Shown: in pieces, positions 17,639 to 28,759 of the stretch
Position numbering within the stretch: the first letter of the stretch is position 1
Layout of the letters: each line of letters begins with the position of its first letter
Source of the DNA: Pseudomonas asiatica
GTDB taxonomy: Bacteria; Pseudomonadota; Gammaproteobacteria; Pseudomonadales; Pseudomonadaceae
NCBI RefSeq assembly: GCF_040214835.1
Contig: NZ_CP157874.1
Coordinates: forward strand, 5,730,501 to 5,794,500
Length of the DNA: 64,000 nucleotides
Reading direction: 5' to 3'
Translations under genes and position numbers: made by a program
Notes under the pieces: model-generated
Database searches by the model: none
Seen by the model: only the letters and a program-made list of their open reading frames with translations
Told to the model about the DNA's origin: nothing

Positions 17639-19039
17639 ATGAACGACATGGCCCACCTGGTACCCGCCGCACTGCCAGACAGCATTTTCCGCGCGTATGA
17701 CATTCGCGGCGTGGTCGGCAAGACCCTTCACGCCGAAACCGCCTACTGGATCGGCCGCGCCATCGGCGCGCAGAGCCTGGCCCAGGGCGAACCGCAGGTT
17801 TCGGTCGGCCGCGATGGCCGCCTGTCCGGCCCGATGCTGGTCGAACAGCTGATCAAGGGCCTGGTCGATGCCGGCTGCCAGGTCAGTGACGTCGGCCTGG
17901 TACCCACCCCGGCGCTGTACTACGCAGCCAACGTGCTGGCCGGCAAGTCCGGTGTGATGCTGACCGGCAGCCACAACCCGTCGGACTACAACGGCTTCAA
18001 GATCGTCATCGCTGGCGACACCCTGGCCAACGAACAGATCCAGGCCCTGCTGACGCGCCTGAAAACCAACGACCTGACCCGCGCCGAAGGCCGCGTGGAA
18101 AAGGTCGAGATCCTTGACCGCTACTTCCAGCAGATCGTCGAAGACGTGAAGCTGGCCAGGAAGCTCAAGGTGGTCGTGGACTGCGGCAACGGTGCCGCCG
18201 GCGTGGTCGCGCCGCAACTGATCGAAGCCCTTGGCTGCGAAGTGATCCCGCTGTTCTGCGAGGTCGACGGCAACTTCCCCAACCACCACCCGGACCCGGG
18301 CAAGCCGGAAAACCTCGAAGACCTGATCGCCAAGGTCAAGGAAACCGGCGCCGACATCGGCCTGGCCTTCGACGGTGACGGCGACCGCGTCGGCGTGGTG
18401 ACCAACACTGGCAGCATCGTCTACCCAGACCGCCTGCTGATGCTGTTTGCCCAGGACGTGCTATCGCGCAACCCGGGCGCCGAGATCATCTTCGACGTCA
18501 AATGCACCCGTCGCCTGACCCCGCTGATCGAGCAGCACGGCGGCCGCGCTCTGATGTGGAAGACCGGTCACTCGCTGATCAAGAAGAAGATGAAGCAGAC
18601 CGGCTCGCTGCTGGCCGGCGAGATGAGCGGTCACATCTTCATCAAGGAACGCTGGTACGGTTTCGACGACGGCATCTACAGCGCCGCGCGCCTGCTGGAG
18701 ATCCTCAGCAAGGCCGGGCAGAGCGCCGAAAACCTGTTCGCCGCGTTCCCGAACGATATTTCCACGCCGGAAATCAATATTGATGTGACCGACGAGGGTA
18801 AATTCAGCATCATTGATGCACTGCAACGCGACGCCGACTGGGGCGAAGCCAACCTGACCACCATCGACGGTGTGCGGGTGGATTACGCCCACGGCTGGGG
18901 CCTGGTTCGCGCCTCCAACACTACCCCGGTGCTGGTGCTGCGCTTCGAGGCCGACAGCGACGCCGAATTGCAACGTATCAAGGATGTTTTCCGTACCCAG
19001 TTGCTGCGGGTTGAGCCTGAGCTGCAACTGCCGTTCTGA
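17639..19039 (+). CDS. algC: phosphomannomutase / phosphoglucomutase
   Basis: Alpha-D-phosphohexomutase of 466 residues that interconverts mannose- or glucose-6-phosphate and the 1-phosphates for LPS, exopolysaccharide and rhamnose sugars. The phosphoserine loop is LTGSHNPSDYNG (Ser near residue 107). The Mg site is FDGDGDRVG, the sugar loop is GEMSGHIF, and the phosphate loop RASNTTPVLVLRFE is near the end. ATG at 17639 with GGAG nine bases upstream matches the family start; ATG at 17624 has no ribosome site. It lies between dut and argB as in other pseudomonads. Confidence 0.95.
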   Translation: MNDMAHLVPAALPDSIFRAYDIRGVVGKTLHAETAYWIGRAIGAQSLAQGEPQVSVGRDGRLSGPMLVEQLIKGLVDAGCQVSDVGLVPTPALYYAANVLAGKSGVMLTGSHNPSDYNGFKIVIAGDTLANEQIQALLTRLKTNDLTRAEGRVEKVEILDRYFQQIVEDVKLARKLKVVVDCGNGAAGVVAPQLIEALGCEVIPLFCEVDGNFPNHHPDPGKPENLEDLIAKVKETGADIGLAFDGDGDRVGVVTNTGSIVYPDRLLMLFAQDVLSRNPGAEIIFDVKCTRRLTPLIEQHGGRALMWKTGHSLIKKKMKQTGSLLAGEMSGHIFIKERWYGFDDGIYSAARLLEILSKAGQSAENLFAAFPNDISTPEINIDVTDEGKFSIIDALQRDADWGEANLTTIDGVRVDYAHGWGLVRASNTTPVLVLRFEADSDAELQRIKDVFRTQLLRVEPELQLPF

Positions 19040-19975
<936 letters not shown>

Positions 19976-19995
19976 TTGGTTGGTTAGCCTGCACT

Positions 19996-20089
19996 GGCCC
20001 TATCGCCGGCAAGCCAGCTCCCACAGAATCTCCACAGCCCTCAAAGGCGGTGCTGTACCTGTGGGAGCGGGCATGCCCGCGAAGAGGCC
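19996..20089. repeat. mixed REP doublet (two different cores), inward
   Basis: The left unit has core GCCGGCAAGCCAGC and the right unit has GCGGGCATGCCCGC, both with CCCACAG flanks facing inward. The two arms belong to different sub-families, so the doublet cannot fold as one long perfect hairpin. Confidence 0.85.
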
Positions 20090-20103
20090 AGAACAGGCGA
20101 CAC

Positions 20104-20139
20104 AAAAAAAGGCGACCTTCACAAGAAGGTCGCCTTTTT
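20104..20139. terminator. bidirectional Rho-independent terminator between argB and pyrE
   Basis: A-run, GGCGACCTTC, loop ACAA, GAAGGTCGCC, T-run. The stem is perfect over 10 GC-rich pairs with A/T extension, serving the convergent genes argB and pyrE. Confidence 0.95.
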
Positions 20140-20155
20140 CATTTCCGGGCCCGGA

Positions 20156-20797
20156 TCAGATACCGTACTGCGCCCGGTAAGCCTCGACAGCTGGCAGATG
20201 CTGCTTCAGCTGTGGGTCATCGGCCAGGAACTCCAGCACCTGGGTCAGCGAAACGATGCTGACCACAGGGATACCGAAGTCACGCTCCACTTCCTGGATC
20301 GCCGACAGCTCGCCATTGCCGCGCTCTTCGCGGTTCAGCGCGATCAGCACGCCAGCGGCCTTGGCGTGCTGGGCATTGATGATCTGCATGACCTCACGAA
20401 TGGCGGTACCGGCGGTGATCACGTCGTCGATGATCAGCACATCACCGGCCAGCGGGGCACCGACCAGGCTGCCACCTTCACCGTGGTCCTTGGCTTCCTT
20501 GCGGTTGAAGCACCATGGCACGTCGAGCTGATGCTGATCGGCAAGGGCCACGGCAGTAGTCGCTGCCAGCGGGATACCCTTGTAGGCCGGGCCGAACAGC
20601 ACATCGAACGGGATCTTGCTGTCGACGATGGCTGCAGCATAGCAACGGCCCAGTTCGGCCAGGGCGGAACCGGTGTTGAACAGGCCGGCATTGAAGAAAT
20701 ACGGGCTGGTACGCCCCGATTTCAGGGTGAATTCACCGAAACGCAGTACCCCGCGATCGATGGCAAAACGGATGAAGTCGCGCTGATACGGCTGCAT
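20156..20797 (-). CDS. pyrE: orotate phosphoribosyltransferase
   Basis: Protein of 213 residues that joins orotate and PRPP to give orotidine 5'-phosphate in pyrimidine synthesis. The PRPP-binding signature [16 protein letters not shown] is at about 120-135, the [11 protein letters not shown] loop is near 70, and the flexible loop [13 protein letters not shown] is near 100. ATG at 20797 starts [20 protein letters not shown], the family N-terminus. It is divergent from crc with 80 bp between, as in other pseudomonads. Confidence 0.97.
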   Translation of the reverse strand: MQPYQRDFIRFAIDRGVLRFGEFTLKSGRTSPYFFNAGLFNTGSALAELGRCYAAAIVDSKIPFDVLFGPAYKGIPLAATTAVALADQHQLDVPWCFNRKEAKDHGEGGSLVGAPLAGDVLIIDDVITAGTAIREVMQIINAQHAKAAGVLIALNREERGNGELSAIQEVERDFGIPVVSIVSLTQVLEFLADDPQLKQHLPAVEAYRAQYGI

Positions 20798-20877
20798 GGA
20801 TAGTCCCGGACACCACGGATTTAGCTAAATGGGTTGAGCTCGGGTATCATACACGCACGAGATTTTTGGGGCCATTT

Positions 20878-21657
20878 ATGCGGATCATCAGTGTGAACGT
20901 AAATGGCATTCAGGCTGCGGCCGAGCGTGGTTTGCTCAGCTGGCTGCAAGCCCAGAATGCCGACGTCATCTGCCTTCAGGATACCCGCGCCTCGGCCTTT
21001 GAACTCGATGACCCAGCTTTCCAGCTCGATGGCTATTTCCTTTATGCCTGCGACGCGGAGGTGCCTGCCCAAGGTGGTGTGGCCCTGTATTCGCGCATGC
21101 AGCCCAAGGCAGTCATCACCGGCCTGGGCTTCGAGACAGCCGACCGCTACGGGCGTTACCTGCAAGCAGATTTCGACAAAGTCAGTATTGCCAGCCTGCT
21201 GCTGCCTTCGGGTATGAACGGCGACGAAGACTTGAACCAGAAGTTCAAGTTGATGGACGACTTCGCCAAGTACCTGGACAAACAGCGTCGCAAGCGTCGC
21301 GAATACATCTACTGCGGCTCGTTCTACGTGGCGCAGCAGAAGCTCGACATCAAGAACTGGCGTGACAGCCAGCAGTCGCCGGGCTTCCTGGCGCCGGAGC
21401 GTGCCTGGATGGACGCGATCACTGGCGAGATGGGTTACGTCGATGCCCTGCGCGAAGTCAGCCGTGAGGGCGACCAGTACAGCTGGTGGCCGGACAACGA
21501 GCAGGCCGAGATGCTCAACCTGGGCTACCGGTTCGACTACCAGATCCTCACCCCGGGCCTGCGCCGCTTCGTGCGCAACGCCCGCCTGCCGCGTCAACCG
21601 CGCTTCTCCCAGCATGCGCCGCTGATTGTCGACTATGACTGGACGTTGACCATCTGA
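20878..21657 (+). CDS. crc: catabolite repression control protein Crc (inactive ExoIII-like fold)
   Basis: Protein of 259 residues with the endonuclease/exonuclease/phosphatase fold. Catalytic positions of exonuclease III are altered: CLQDTR in place of CLQETK (Asp35), GSFYVAQQ in place of the GDFN motif, and SQHAPLIVD where SDHxPV is expected. These losses, the length and the pyrE-crc-rph location identify Crc, the partner of Hfq that blocks translation of catabolic mRNAs carrying A-rich motifs when preferred carbon sources are present. ATG at 20878 starts MRIISVNVNG; the frame from 20866 adds four residues without support. Confidence 0.93.
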   Translation: MRIISVNVNGIQAAAERGLLSWLQAQNADVICLQDTRASAFELDDPAFQLDGYFLYACDAEVPAQGGVALYSRMQPKAVITGLGFETADRYGRYLQADFDKVSIASLLLPSGMNGDEDLNQKFKLMDDFAKYLDKQRRKRREYIYCGSFYVAQQKLDIKNWRDSQQSPGFLAPERAWMDAITGEMGYVDALREVSREGDQYSWWPDNEQAEMLNLGYRFDYQILTPGLRRFVRNARLPRQPRFSQHAPLIVDYDWTLTI

Positions 21658-21663
21658 AGGCAT

Positions 21664-21768
21664 GGGGCCGCTTTGCGGCCCTATCGCGACACAAGGCCGC
21701 TCCTACAGGGGAATGCATATCCCTTGTAGGAGCGGCCTTGTGTCGCGATAGGGCTGCAAAGCAGCCCC
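21664..21768. repeat. REP doublet, type B, inward
   Basis: GGGGCCGCTTTGCGGCCC plus TCGCGACACAAGGCCGCTCCTAC, then the inverted copy. It lies between convergent crc and the DUF4870 gene. Confidence 0.9.
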
Positions 21769-21772
21769 AGCC

Positions 21773-22141
21773 TTATTTGATCGGCCGCCAGATCATCGGG
21801 TAGCGATACGGCTTGCCCTCATTCGCCCGCACAGCCGCAATGATGATCAGGATCATCACCGCGACCATCAGCATGGCGAACAGCACCAGCCCGATGAACA
21901 CGAACATCAGCAGGAAGCAGATGAATCCGGCAATGGTCACGCTGATCTGAAAATTCAGCGCCTCTTTGCCCTGGGCGTCGATGAAAGGGTCTTGCTCGCG
22001 CTTGAGGTGCCACAGCACCAGCGGGCCCAGCAAGTGCCCGAGCGGCACCACCAGGCCCAGCAGCGCGGAGAGGTGGCAGAACATCGCCCACTGCCGGATT
22101 TCGGCATTGGGCGGGGTGATCGACAGGTTCGATTCGCTCAT
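21773..22141 (-). CDS. DUF4870 small membrane protein
   Basis: Protein of 122 residues. The N-terminal part reads RQWAMFCHLSALLGLVVPLG, typical of DUF4870, followed by GPLVLWHLKREQDPFID and ALNFQISVTIAGF. Three or four membrane segments are expected, the last two very hydrophobic. Function unknown. ATG at 22141 has GGAGG eight bases upstream; the GTG at 22150 overlaps that site and is rejected. It lies 23 bp after rph on the same strand, probably cotranscribed with it. Confidence 0.85.
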   Translation of the reverse strand: MSESNLSITPPNAEIRQWAMFCHLSALLGLVVPLGHLLGPLVLWHLKREQDPFIDAQGKEALNFQISVTIAGFICFLLMFVFIGLVLFAMLMVAVMILIIIAAVRANEGKPYRYPMIWRPIK

Positions 22142-22164
22142 GCCCCTCACCTCCCTGGCTGGGT

Positions 22165-22887
22165 TCAGTCGGCCAGTGCCGCCTGCTGCAGTTCGAAGAT
22201 CTCGCTCATGCCCTTCTGTGCCAGGGCGAGCATGGCGTTGAAGTCTTCAGGCTGGAACGGCGCACCTTCGGCAGTACCCTGCACTTCGATGAAACCACCG
22301 GCGCTGGTCATGACCACGTTCAGGTCGGTTTCGGCGGCGGAGTCTTCCAGGTAGTCCAGGTCGAGCACCGCTTCGCCCTGGTACATGCCCACCGACACTG
22401 CGGCGATCATGTGCTTGAGCGGGTTGCCGGCCTTCAGGCCACCGCGCTTCTTGATCACCGCCAGGGCGTCGCACAGGGCGACCATGGCACCGGTGATGGA
22501 TGCGGTACGGGTGCCACCATCGGCCTGGATCACGTCGCAGTCGACGTACAGGGTAATGTCACCGAGCTTGCTCATGTCCAGCGCGGCGCGCAGCGAACGG
22601 CCGATCAGGCGCTGGATTTCCAGGGTGCGGCCACCCTGCTTGCCACGGCTGGCTTCGCGCTGGTTACGCTCGCCGGTGGAACGCGGCAGCATGCCGTATT
22701 CGGCGGTCAGCCAGCCTTGGCCCTGGCCTTTGAGGAAGCGCGGCACACCGTTTTCCACGCTGACCGTGCAGATGACCTTGGTGTCACCGAACTCGACCAG
22801 TACCGACCCTTCGGCGTGCTTGGTGTAGTTGCGGGTGATGCGGATCGAGCGGAGCTGATCGGCGGCGCGACCACTTGGACGTTTCAT
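22165..22887 (-). CDS. rph: ribonuclease PH
   Basis: Phosphate-dependent 3' exoribonuclease of 240 residues that trims tRNA and rRNA 3' ends. The N-terminus [13 protein letters not shown] leads to the phosphate-binding region around [20 protein letters not shown]. The family signature [18 protein letters not shown] is at about 115-130. ATG at 22887 matches the family start; 17 upstream codons in the open frame are not conserved. It is divergent from yicC. Confidence 0.96.
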   Translation of the reverse strand: MKRPSGRAADQLRSIRITRNYTKHAEGSVLVEFGDTKVICTVSVENGVPRFLKGQGQGWLTAEYGMLPRSTGERNQREASRGKQGGRTLEIQRLIGRSLRAALDMSKLGDITLYVDCDVIQADGGTRTASITGAMVALCDALAVIKKRGGLKAGNPLKHMIAAVSVGMYQGEAVLDLDYLEDSAAETDLNVVMTSAGGFIEVQGTAEGAPFQPEDFNAMLALAQKGMSEIFELQQAALAD

Positions 22888-23115
22888 CTGGGATACCTGT
22901 ACTGGGACTTTGAATCTGCCGAGCATTATAGAGCCCACGGCCCGGGGAAGACATGCCTATTGTCGCGCCCGACACAGCCCGTCGCCTTTTCCTGCCGGCC
23001 AGGCCACCCGTCGGTAACATGGGTGGATTGGGCGCCAAGGCCCCACTGCGCTACAATCCTGCGCCTTGCAGCCGAGAGGCTCCCACCGTTCATTCATATA
23101 CGCGAGGTACTCCCC

Positions 23116-24613
<1,498 letters not shown>

Positions 24614-24620
24614 AGATTGC

Positions 24621-24732
24621 CGAGGCCTCTTCGAGGCCCTTTCGCGACACAAGGCCGCTCCTACATCGGAAGGCGTACGCCGTGCTGTTGTAGGAGCGGC
24701 CTTGTGTCGCGAAAGGGGCGCGAAGCGCCCCC
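24621..24732. repeat. REP doublet, type B, inward
   Basis: TCGCGACACAAGGCCGCTCCTAC and its inverted copy with outer GAGGCCTCTTCGAGGCC and GGGGCGCGAAGCGCCCC hairpins, between convergent gmk and the permease gene. Confidence 0.9.
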
Positions 24733-24736
24733 AGCC

Positions 24737-26278
24737 TTATTCCTGCAGTGGCAAGGTAGCCTGCTGACGCAGGGTAGCCCCCAGGAAGTACGCCGGCGCG
24801 CGCAGGCGCGACAGCATCATCAGCACGATCCCCAGCACCGAAATGATCGCGGCGATCACGAACACCAGCCCCAGCCCGCCCACATGCGAGCCACTGCCGA
24901 AGTCCGGCGAGGCGCTGTCGATGGCGGTACGCACGAAGATCACCGACAAGATCACCCCACCCACCAGCGGGCACAGGCCGCGCATCAGGAAGTGGCGCAG
25001 GCTGTCGAACAGGCTGTGGCGGAAGTACCAGACACAGGCGAACGCCGTCAGCGAATAGTAGAAGCAGATCATCATGCCCAGTGCAGTGATGGTATCTGCC
25101 AACACGTTCTCGCTCAGGGTGCGCATGGTCACGTAGAACAGGCCCGCGGCCACACCAGCGCAGATGGTGGCGTAACGCGGGGTCTGCGAACGAGGGCAGA
25201 CGCTGGCGAACTTCTGCGGCACCGCACCGTAGTAACCCATGGCCAACAGGGTGCGCGCCGGCGACACGAAGGTCGACTGCAGCGACGCCGCGGTGCTGGC
25301 CAGCACCGCGATGGACATCAGGATCGCCAGCGGCCCCATGACCGGACCGGCCAGGTGGGCGAAGACGTTTTCCTGGATGCGCGGGTTGTTGAGGCCCAGG
25401 CCTTGTTCGCTGATACCGGCAAACTGCAGGGTGGCAATCGCGGTGAACAGGTACAGGCCGAGGATCAGCAGCACGGTCCAGGTGGCCGCCTTGCCCGGCA
25501 CTTCGTCACTGCCGACCGATTCCTCGCTGACAGTCAGGCACACGTCCCAGCCCCAGAAGATGAAGATCGACAGCGACAGCCCGGCGGCAAAGGCCGAGAA
25601 CGATTCGACGCCGAACGGGTTGAACCAGGCGAAATCGAATTCCAGCGGTGGCGGCGCGGTGGTTTCGCCGAAAGCGGCAAAGGCAAAGCCGATCAGCACC
25701 AGCAACTGCAGGGCCACCAAGCCGTATTGCACGGTCATGGTGGTGGTCATTCCGCGGCAGCAGATCCACACCGCCAGGGCGATGAACACGCAACAGGTGG
25801 TTATGTTGATGAGCAGGTTGTCGGCCAAGGCCGCCAGTTCATGCTTGCCGGTGATCTGGCCAAGGAACAGGTAGAAGAAGTCGACCGCCACCCCTGCCAG
25901 GTTCGACAACACGATGGTGGTGGCGACCACCAGGCCCCAGCCACCGATCCAGCCGATCATCGGGCCGAAGGCACGCGCCGACCAGGTAAACGAAGTACCG
26001 CTGTCCGGCTCCGCCGAGTTCAGTTCGCGGTAACCCAAGGCCACCAGCAGCATCGGCAGGAAGCCGACGATGAACACCGCCGGCAGGTGCGCGCCCACTT
26101 CACGCACGGTCGGGCCAAGGGCACCGGTTAGGGTGTAGACCGGGGCGATGGTGGAAATGCCCAGCACCACGCTGGCCAGCAAGCCCAGCCGGCCGGTGGC
26201 CAGGCCCTTGCTGCGCTGGGTGTTGCCCGCGTCGGCCGCCACGTCGGGTGGGCGGCCGGCTTCTGTGTAATTGCTCAT
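24737..26278 (-). CDS. APC-superfamily permease, putative putrescine/amine importer
   Basis: Membrane protein of 513 residues with about 12 transmembrane segments. The first contains GLLASVVLGISTIAPVYTLT, the glycine-rich unwound region usual in APC carriers. SGTSFTWSARAFGPMIGW and FIFWGWDVCLTVSEES are also characteristic. PuuP-like carriers of this type import putrescine with protons. The neighbours, gamma-glutamyl-GABA hydrolase and glutamylpolyamine synthetase, make an amine substrate likely, but specificity is inferred. The ribosome site is weak. It is co-oriented with the two enzymes, 113 bp downstream of the hydrolase. Confidence 0.85.
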   Translation of the reverse strand: MSNYTEAGRPPDVAADAGNTQRSKGLATGRLGLLASVVLGISTIAPVYTLTGALGPTVREVGAHLPAVFIVGFLPMLLVALGYRELNSAEPDSGTSFTWSARAFGPMIGWIGGWGLVVATTIVLSNLAGVAVDFFYLFLGQITGKHELAALADNLLINITTCCVFIALAVWICCRGMTTTMTVQYGLVALQLLVLIGFAFAAFGETTAPPPLEFDFAWFNPFGVESFSAFAAGLSLSIFIFWGWDVCLTVSEESVGSDEVPGKAATWTVLLILGLYLFTAIATLQFAGISEQGLGLNNPRIQENVFAHLAGPVMGPLAILMSIAVLASTAASLQSTFVSPARTLLAMGYYGAVPQKFASVCPRSQTPRYATICAGVAAGLFYVTMRTLSENVLADTITALGMMICFYYSLTAFACVWYFRHSLFDSLRHFLMRGLCPLVGGVILSVIFVRTAIDSASPDFGSGSHVGGLGLVFVIAAIISVLGIVLMMLSRLRAPAYFLGATLRQQATLPLQE

Positions 26279-26391
26279 GAGTATTTGCCGTAAATTTTGG
26301 AATTGTTTTCACAGGCCTTGCGTACAAGGCCCGCTTTCACTCATTGAAAGCTTGCTGCCGGGAACAAGTCATCCGAGACCTTCGGGTGACA

Positions 26392-27165
26392 TCAGAATGC
26401 CTCCTGCCGTGCGCCCTCCCGTGTAGCGTAAGCAATGCAGGCCTCACGAAACGCCTGGAACAGGCGCCGCGAGACCGGGTTTTCGGTAAATCGCCACTCC
26501 GGGTGCCACTGCACGCCGAGCACAAAACCCGGCGCCGCAGGCATGGACACTGCTTCGATCAGGCCATCCGGGGCCCGTGCCTCGACGCGCAGGCCCGGGG
26601 CCAGTCGGTCGATGCCCTGGCTGTGCAGCGAGTTGACCTCGAACTGCGCCGCCAGGCCCAGGCGCTCGAACAACCCGCCAGGCTCGATGCCGACAAGGTG
26701 ACGAGGGCCGTATTGCACCTCCAGGGGTGCGTCCTCAGGTTCACGGTGGTCAAGGTAGCCGGGCAGTTCCTGCACGCGCTGGTGCAGGCTGCCGCCCAGG
26801 GCCACGTTCAATTCCTGGTAGCCACGGCAGATACAGAACACCGGCACACCGGCGGCAATGGCCGCCTGCAACAACGGCAGGGTCAGGCGATCGCGTGCCA
26901 GATCGTGCCGGGTACCCGCCGCGCTGGGGGCGCCATTGTAATGATGCGGTTCGATATTTGAAGGTGAGCCGGTAAAAACAATGCCGTGCAGACGGGCCAG
27001 CAGCGCCTGCGTGTCGCTGCCCCCGTCACGGGCCGGCAAGATCAATGGCAAGCCGGCAAAGCCGGCCGCCTCGACATACTTGTCGCCTACCGTATGCGAC
27101 GAGTTCTTCCCCACCTGCTGGCGGCAGGCGCTGACACCGATCAAGGGGACCGCATTTGCGCTCAT
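26392..27165 (-). CDS. puuD: gamma-glutamyl-gamma-aminobutyrate hydrolase (PuuD/PauD family)
   Basis: Class I glutamine-amidotransferase-type hydrolase of 257 residues. The nucleophile elbow is FCICRGYQELNVALGG (Cys near residue 116), and the catalytic His-Glu is in GVQWHPEW near 220. PLIGVSACRQQVG is the typical head. It releases GABA or related amino acids from gamma-glutamyl intermediates, the last step of the pathway. ATG at 27165 lies 4 bases past the glutamylpolyamine synthetase stop, implying translational coupling; the frame reaching 27324 is an overlap with that gene. Confidence 0.9.
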   Translation of the reverse strand: MSANAVPLIGVSACRQQVGKNSSHTVGDKYVEAAGFAGLPLILPARDGGSDTQALLARLHGIVFTGSPSNIEPHHYNGAPSAAGTRHDLARDRLTLPLLQAAIAAGVPVFCICRGYQELNVALGGSLHQRVQELPGYLDHREPEDAPLEVQYGPRHLVGIEPGGLFERLGLAAQFEVNSLHSQGIDRLAPGLRVEARAPDGLIEAVSMPAAPGFVLGVQWHPEWRFTENPVSRRLFQAFREACIAYATREGARQEAF

Positions 27166-27169
27166 GGGC

Positions 27170-28552
27170 TTACACCGTGTGCAGGTACCAGTTGTACTCG
27201 AGGTCGGAAATCGACACTTCGAACTCGGCCAGTTCGCTTTCCTTGCAGGCCACGAAGATATCGATGTAGTCCGGGCTGATGTATTGGTTGAGGACTTCGC
27301 TGTCGTCCAGCGCGCGCAGGGCATCGCGCAGGTTGTTCGGCAGGCTCTGCTCCAGCTGTTCGTAGGAGTTGCCTTCGATCGGTGCCTGCGGCTCGACCTG
27401 GTTGGTCAGGCCGTGGTGAACACCGGCGAGGATCGCCGCGAGCATCAGGTAGGGGTTGGCGTCGGCACCGGCCACGCGGTGCTCGAGGCGCACGTTGTCG
27501 CTGCTGTCGGTGGGCACGCGCACCGCCACGGTACGGTTGTCCAGGCCCCAGCTTGGCGCATTGGGCACGTAGAACTGCGCGCCGAAGCGGCGGTAGGAGT
27601 TGATGTTCGGGCAGAGGAAGGCCATCGACGCCGGCATGGTCTCCAGCACACCACCGATGGCGTGGCGCAGCGCGTCGCTTTGCAGCGGGTCGTCGCTGGC
27701 GAAGATGTTCTTGCCGGTTTTCTTGTCCAGCAACGAAATGTGCACGTGCAGGCCATTGCCTGCCTGGCCCGGGTAGGGCTTGGCCATGAAGGTGGTGTCC
27801 ATTTCATGGTCGTAGGCAACGTTCTTGATCAGGCGCTTGAGCAGGATCGCGTAGTCGCAGGCCTTCAGCGGGTCGGCCACATGGTGCAGGTTGACCTCGA
27901 ACTGTGCCGGGGCGCTTTCCTTGACGATGGCGTCGGCGGGCAGGCCTTGCTCCTTGGCCGCTTCGAGCATGTCCTGCAGGCAGTCGGCATATTCATCGAG
28001 GTCGTCGATCAGGTACACCTGGGTCGACTGCGGGCGCTTGCCGGAAATCGGCGAGCGCGGCGGCTGCGGGCGACCGTTGAGGTTGTCCTGGTCGATCAGG
28101 TAGAACTCCAGCTCGAACGCGGCGCAGATATCCAGGCCCAGGTCATCGAACTTGCTCACCACTTGGCGCAGTACTTCGCGCGGGTCGGCGAAGAACGGCT
28201 GGCCATCCAGTTCGTGCATGGTCATCAGCAGCTGGGCGGTGGGGCGTTTCTGCCACGGCTCGTCCGACAGCGTGCCGGGGATCGGGAAGCAGATGCGGTC
28301 GGCATCGCCGATGTCCAGGCCAAGGCCGGTACTCTCGACGGTGGACCCGTTGATGTCCAGGGCGAACAGCGATGCCGGCAGGTTGATGCCCTTCTCGTAC
28401 ACCTTGTGCAGGCTGGCCCGCTCGATGCGCTTGCCACGTACCACGCCGTTCATGTCGGAGATCAGCAGGTCGACGTACTGCGTGTCCGGATGGGCCTGGA
28501 GGAAGTCATTCATCTCGCTGGAAGAACTGGCGCACGGGGTTACCGACGTCAT
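27170..28552 (-). CDS. spuI: glutamylpolyamine synthetase (glutamine-synthetase fold)
   Basis: Protein of 460 residues of the GS superfamily that ligates glutamate to putrescine or other polyamines with ATP, the entry step of the gamma-glutamyl route. Visible GS parts: YVDLLISDMNGVVRGKRI in the beta-grasp, EFYLIDQD in the metal site, GNGLHVHISLLDKKTGKNIF with the catalytic HxHxS, and NVRLEHRVAGADANPYL. ATG at 28552 has AAGGA ten bases upstream. ATG 13 codons later (MNDFLQ) is an alternative. It is divergent from a LysR gene. An exact polyamine preference cannot be read off. Confidence 0.9.
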   Translation of the reverse strand: MTSVTPCASSSSEMNDFLQAHPDTQYVDLLISDMNGVVRGKRIERASLHKVYEKGINLPASLFALDINGSTVESTGLGLDIGDADRICFPIPGTLSDEPWQKRPTAQLLMTMHELDGQPFFADPREVLRQVVSKFDDLGLDICAAFELEFYLIDQDNLNGRPQPPRSPISGKRPQSTQVYLIDDLDEYADCLQDMLEAAKEQGLPADAIVKESAPAQFEVNLHHVADPLKACDYAILLKRLIKNVAYDHEMDTTFMAKPYPGQAGNGLHVHISLLDKKTGKNIFASDDPLQSDALRHAIGGVLETMPASMAFLCPNINSYRRFGAQFYVPNAPSWGLDNRTVAVRVPTDSSDNVRLEHRVAGADANPYLMLAAILAGVHHGLTNQVEPQAPIEGNSYEQLEQSLPNNLRDALRALDDSEVLNQYISPDYIDIFVACKESELAEFEVSISDLEYNWYLHTV

Positions 28553-28629
28553 GGCTGTACATCCTTTGATTTGCTGCGGCGATGTGGGGGATACGGCTGG
28601 CGCCTCACGGGCGACGATGGTTGCAGCTG

Positions 28630-28637
28630 TTGTTCTT
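28630..28637 (-). promoter_or_regulatory. candidate Hfq/Crc target in the glutamylpolyamine synthetase leader
   Basis: On the minus strand AAGAACAA, within AAAAGAACAACAG, fits AAnAAnAA. It is about 78 bases before the ATG, further than the usual position over the ribosome site, so it is weaker than the one at 12000. Confidence 0.3.
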
Positions 28638-28679
28638 TTCACTTTCCCATCGTGGGGATTGGTTACCCGACCGGGCGCA

Positions 28680-28708
28680 TTGATTCCCGGGGGCCGTTTC
28701 ACTATAAA
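28680..28708 (+). promoter_or_regulatory. putative sigma70 promoter of the LysR gene
   Basis: TTGATT, 17 bp, TATAAA, ending 51 bp before the LysR ATG. Confidence 0.6.
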
Positions 28709-28759
28709 ATGGCCAAAACGCAACAGACATTGGCAATTCGGCAAGCAGAGCGTGCACCA

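Noticed and set aside
20878..21657. Active exonuclease III
   Set aside because: Catalytic motif residues are replaced (CLQDTR, GSFY, SQHAP) and the locus pyrE-crc-rph identifies Crc.
22411..23115. Long plus-strand open frame running into yicC
   Set aside because: It is antisense to rph, a clear ribonuclease PH, and only the part from ATG at 23116 has YicC family sequence. High GC keeps many shadow frames open.
26981..28759. Very long plus-strand open frame before the LysR gene
   Set aside because: It is antisense to the glutamylpolyamine synthetase and hydrolase genes and has no family features before MQYQITHADL.
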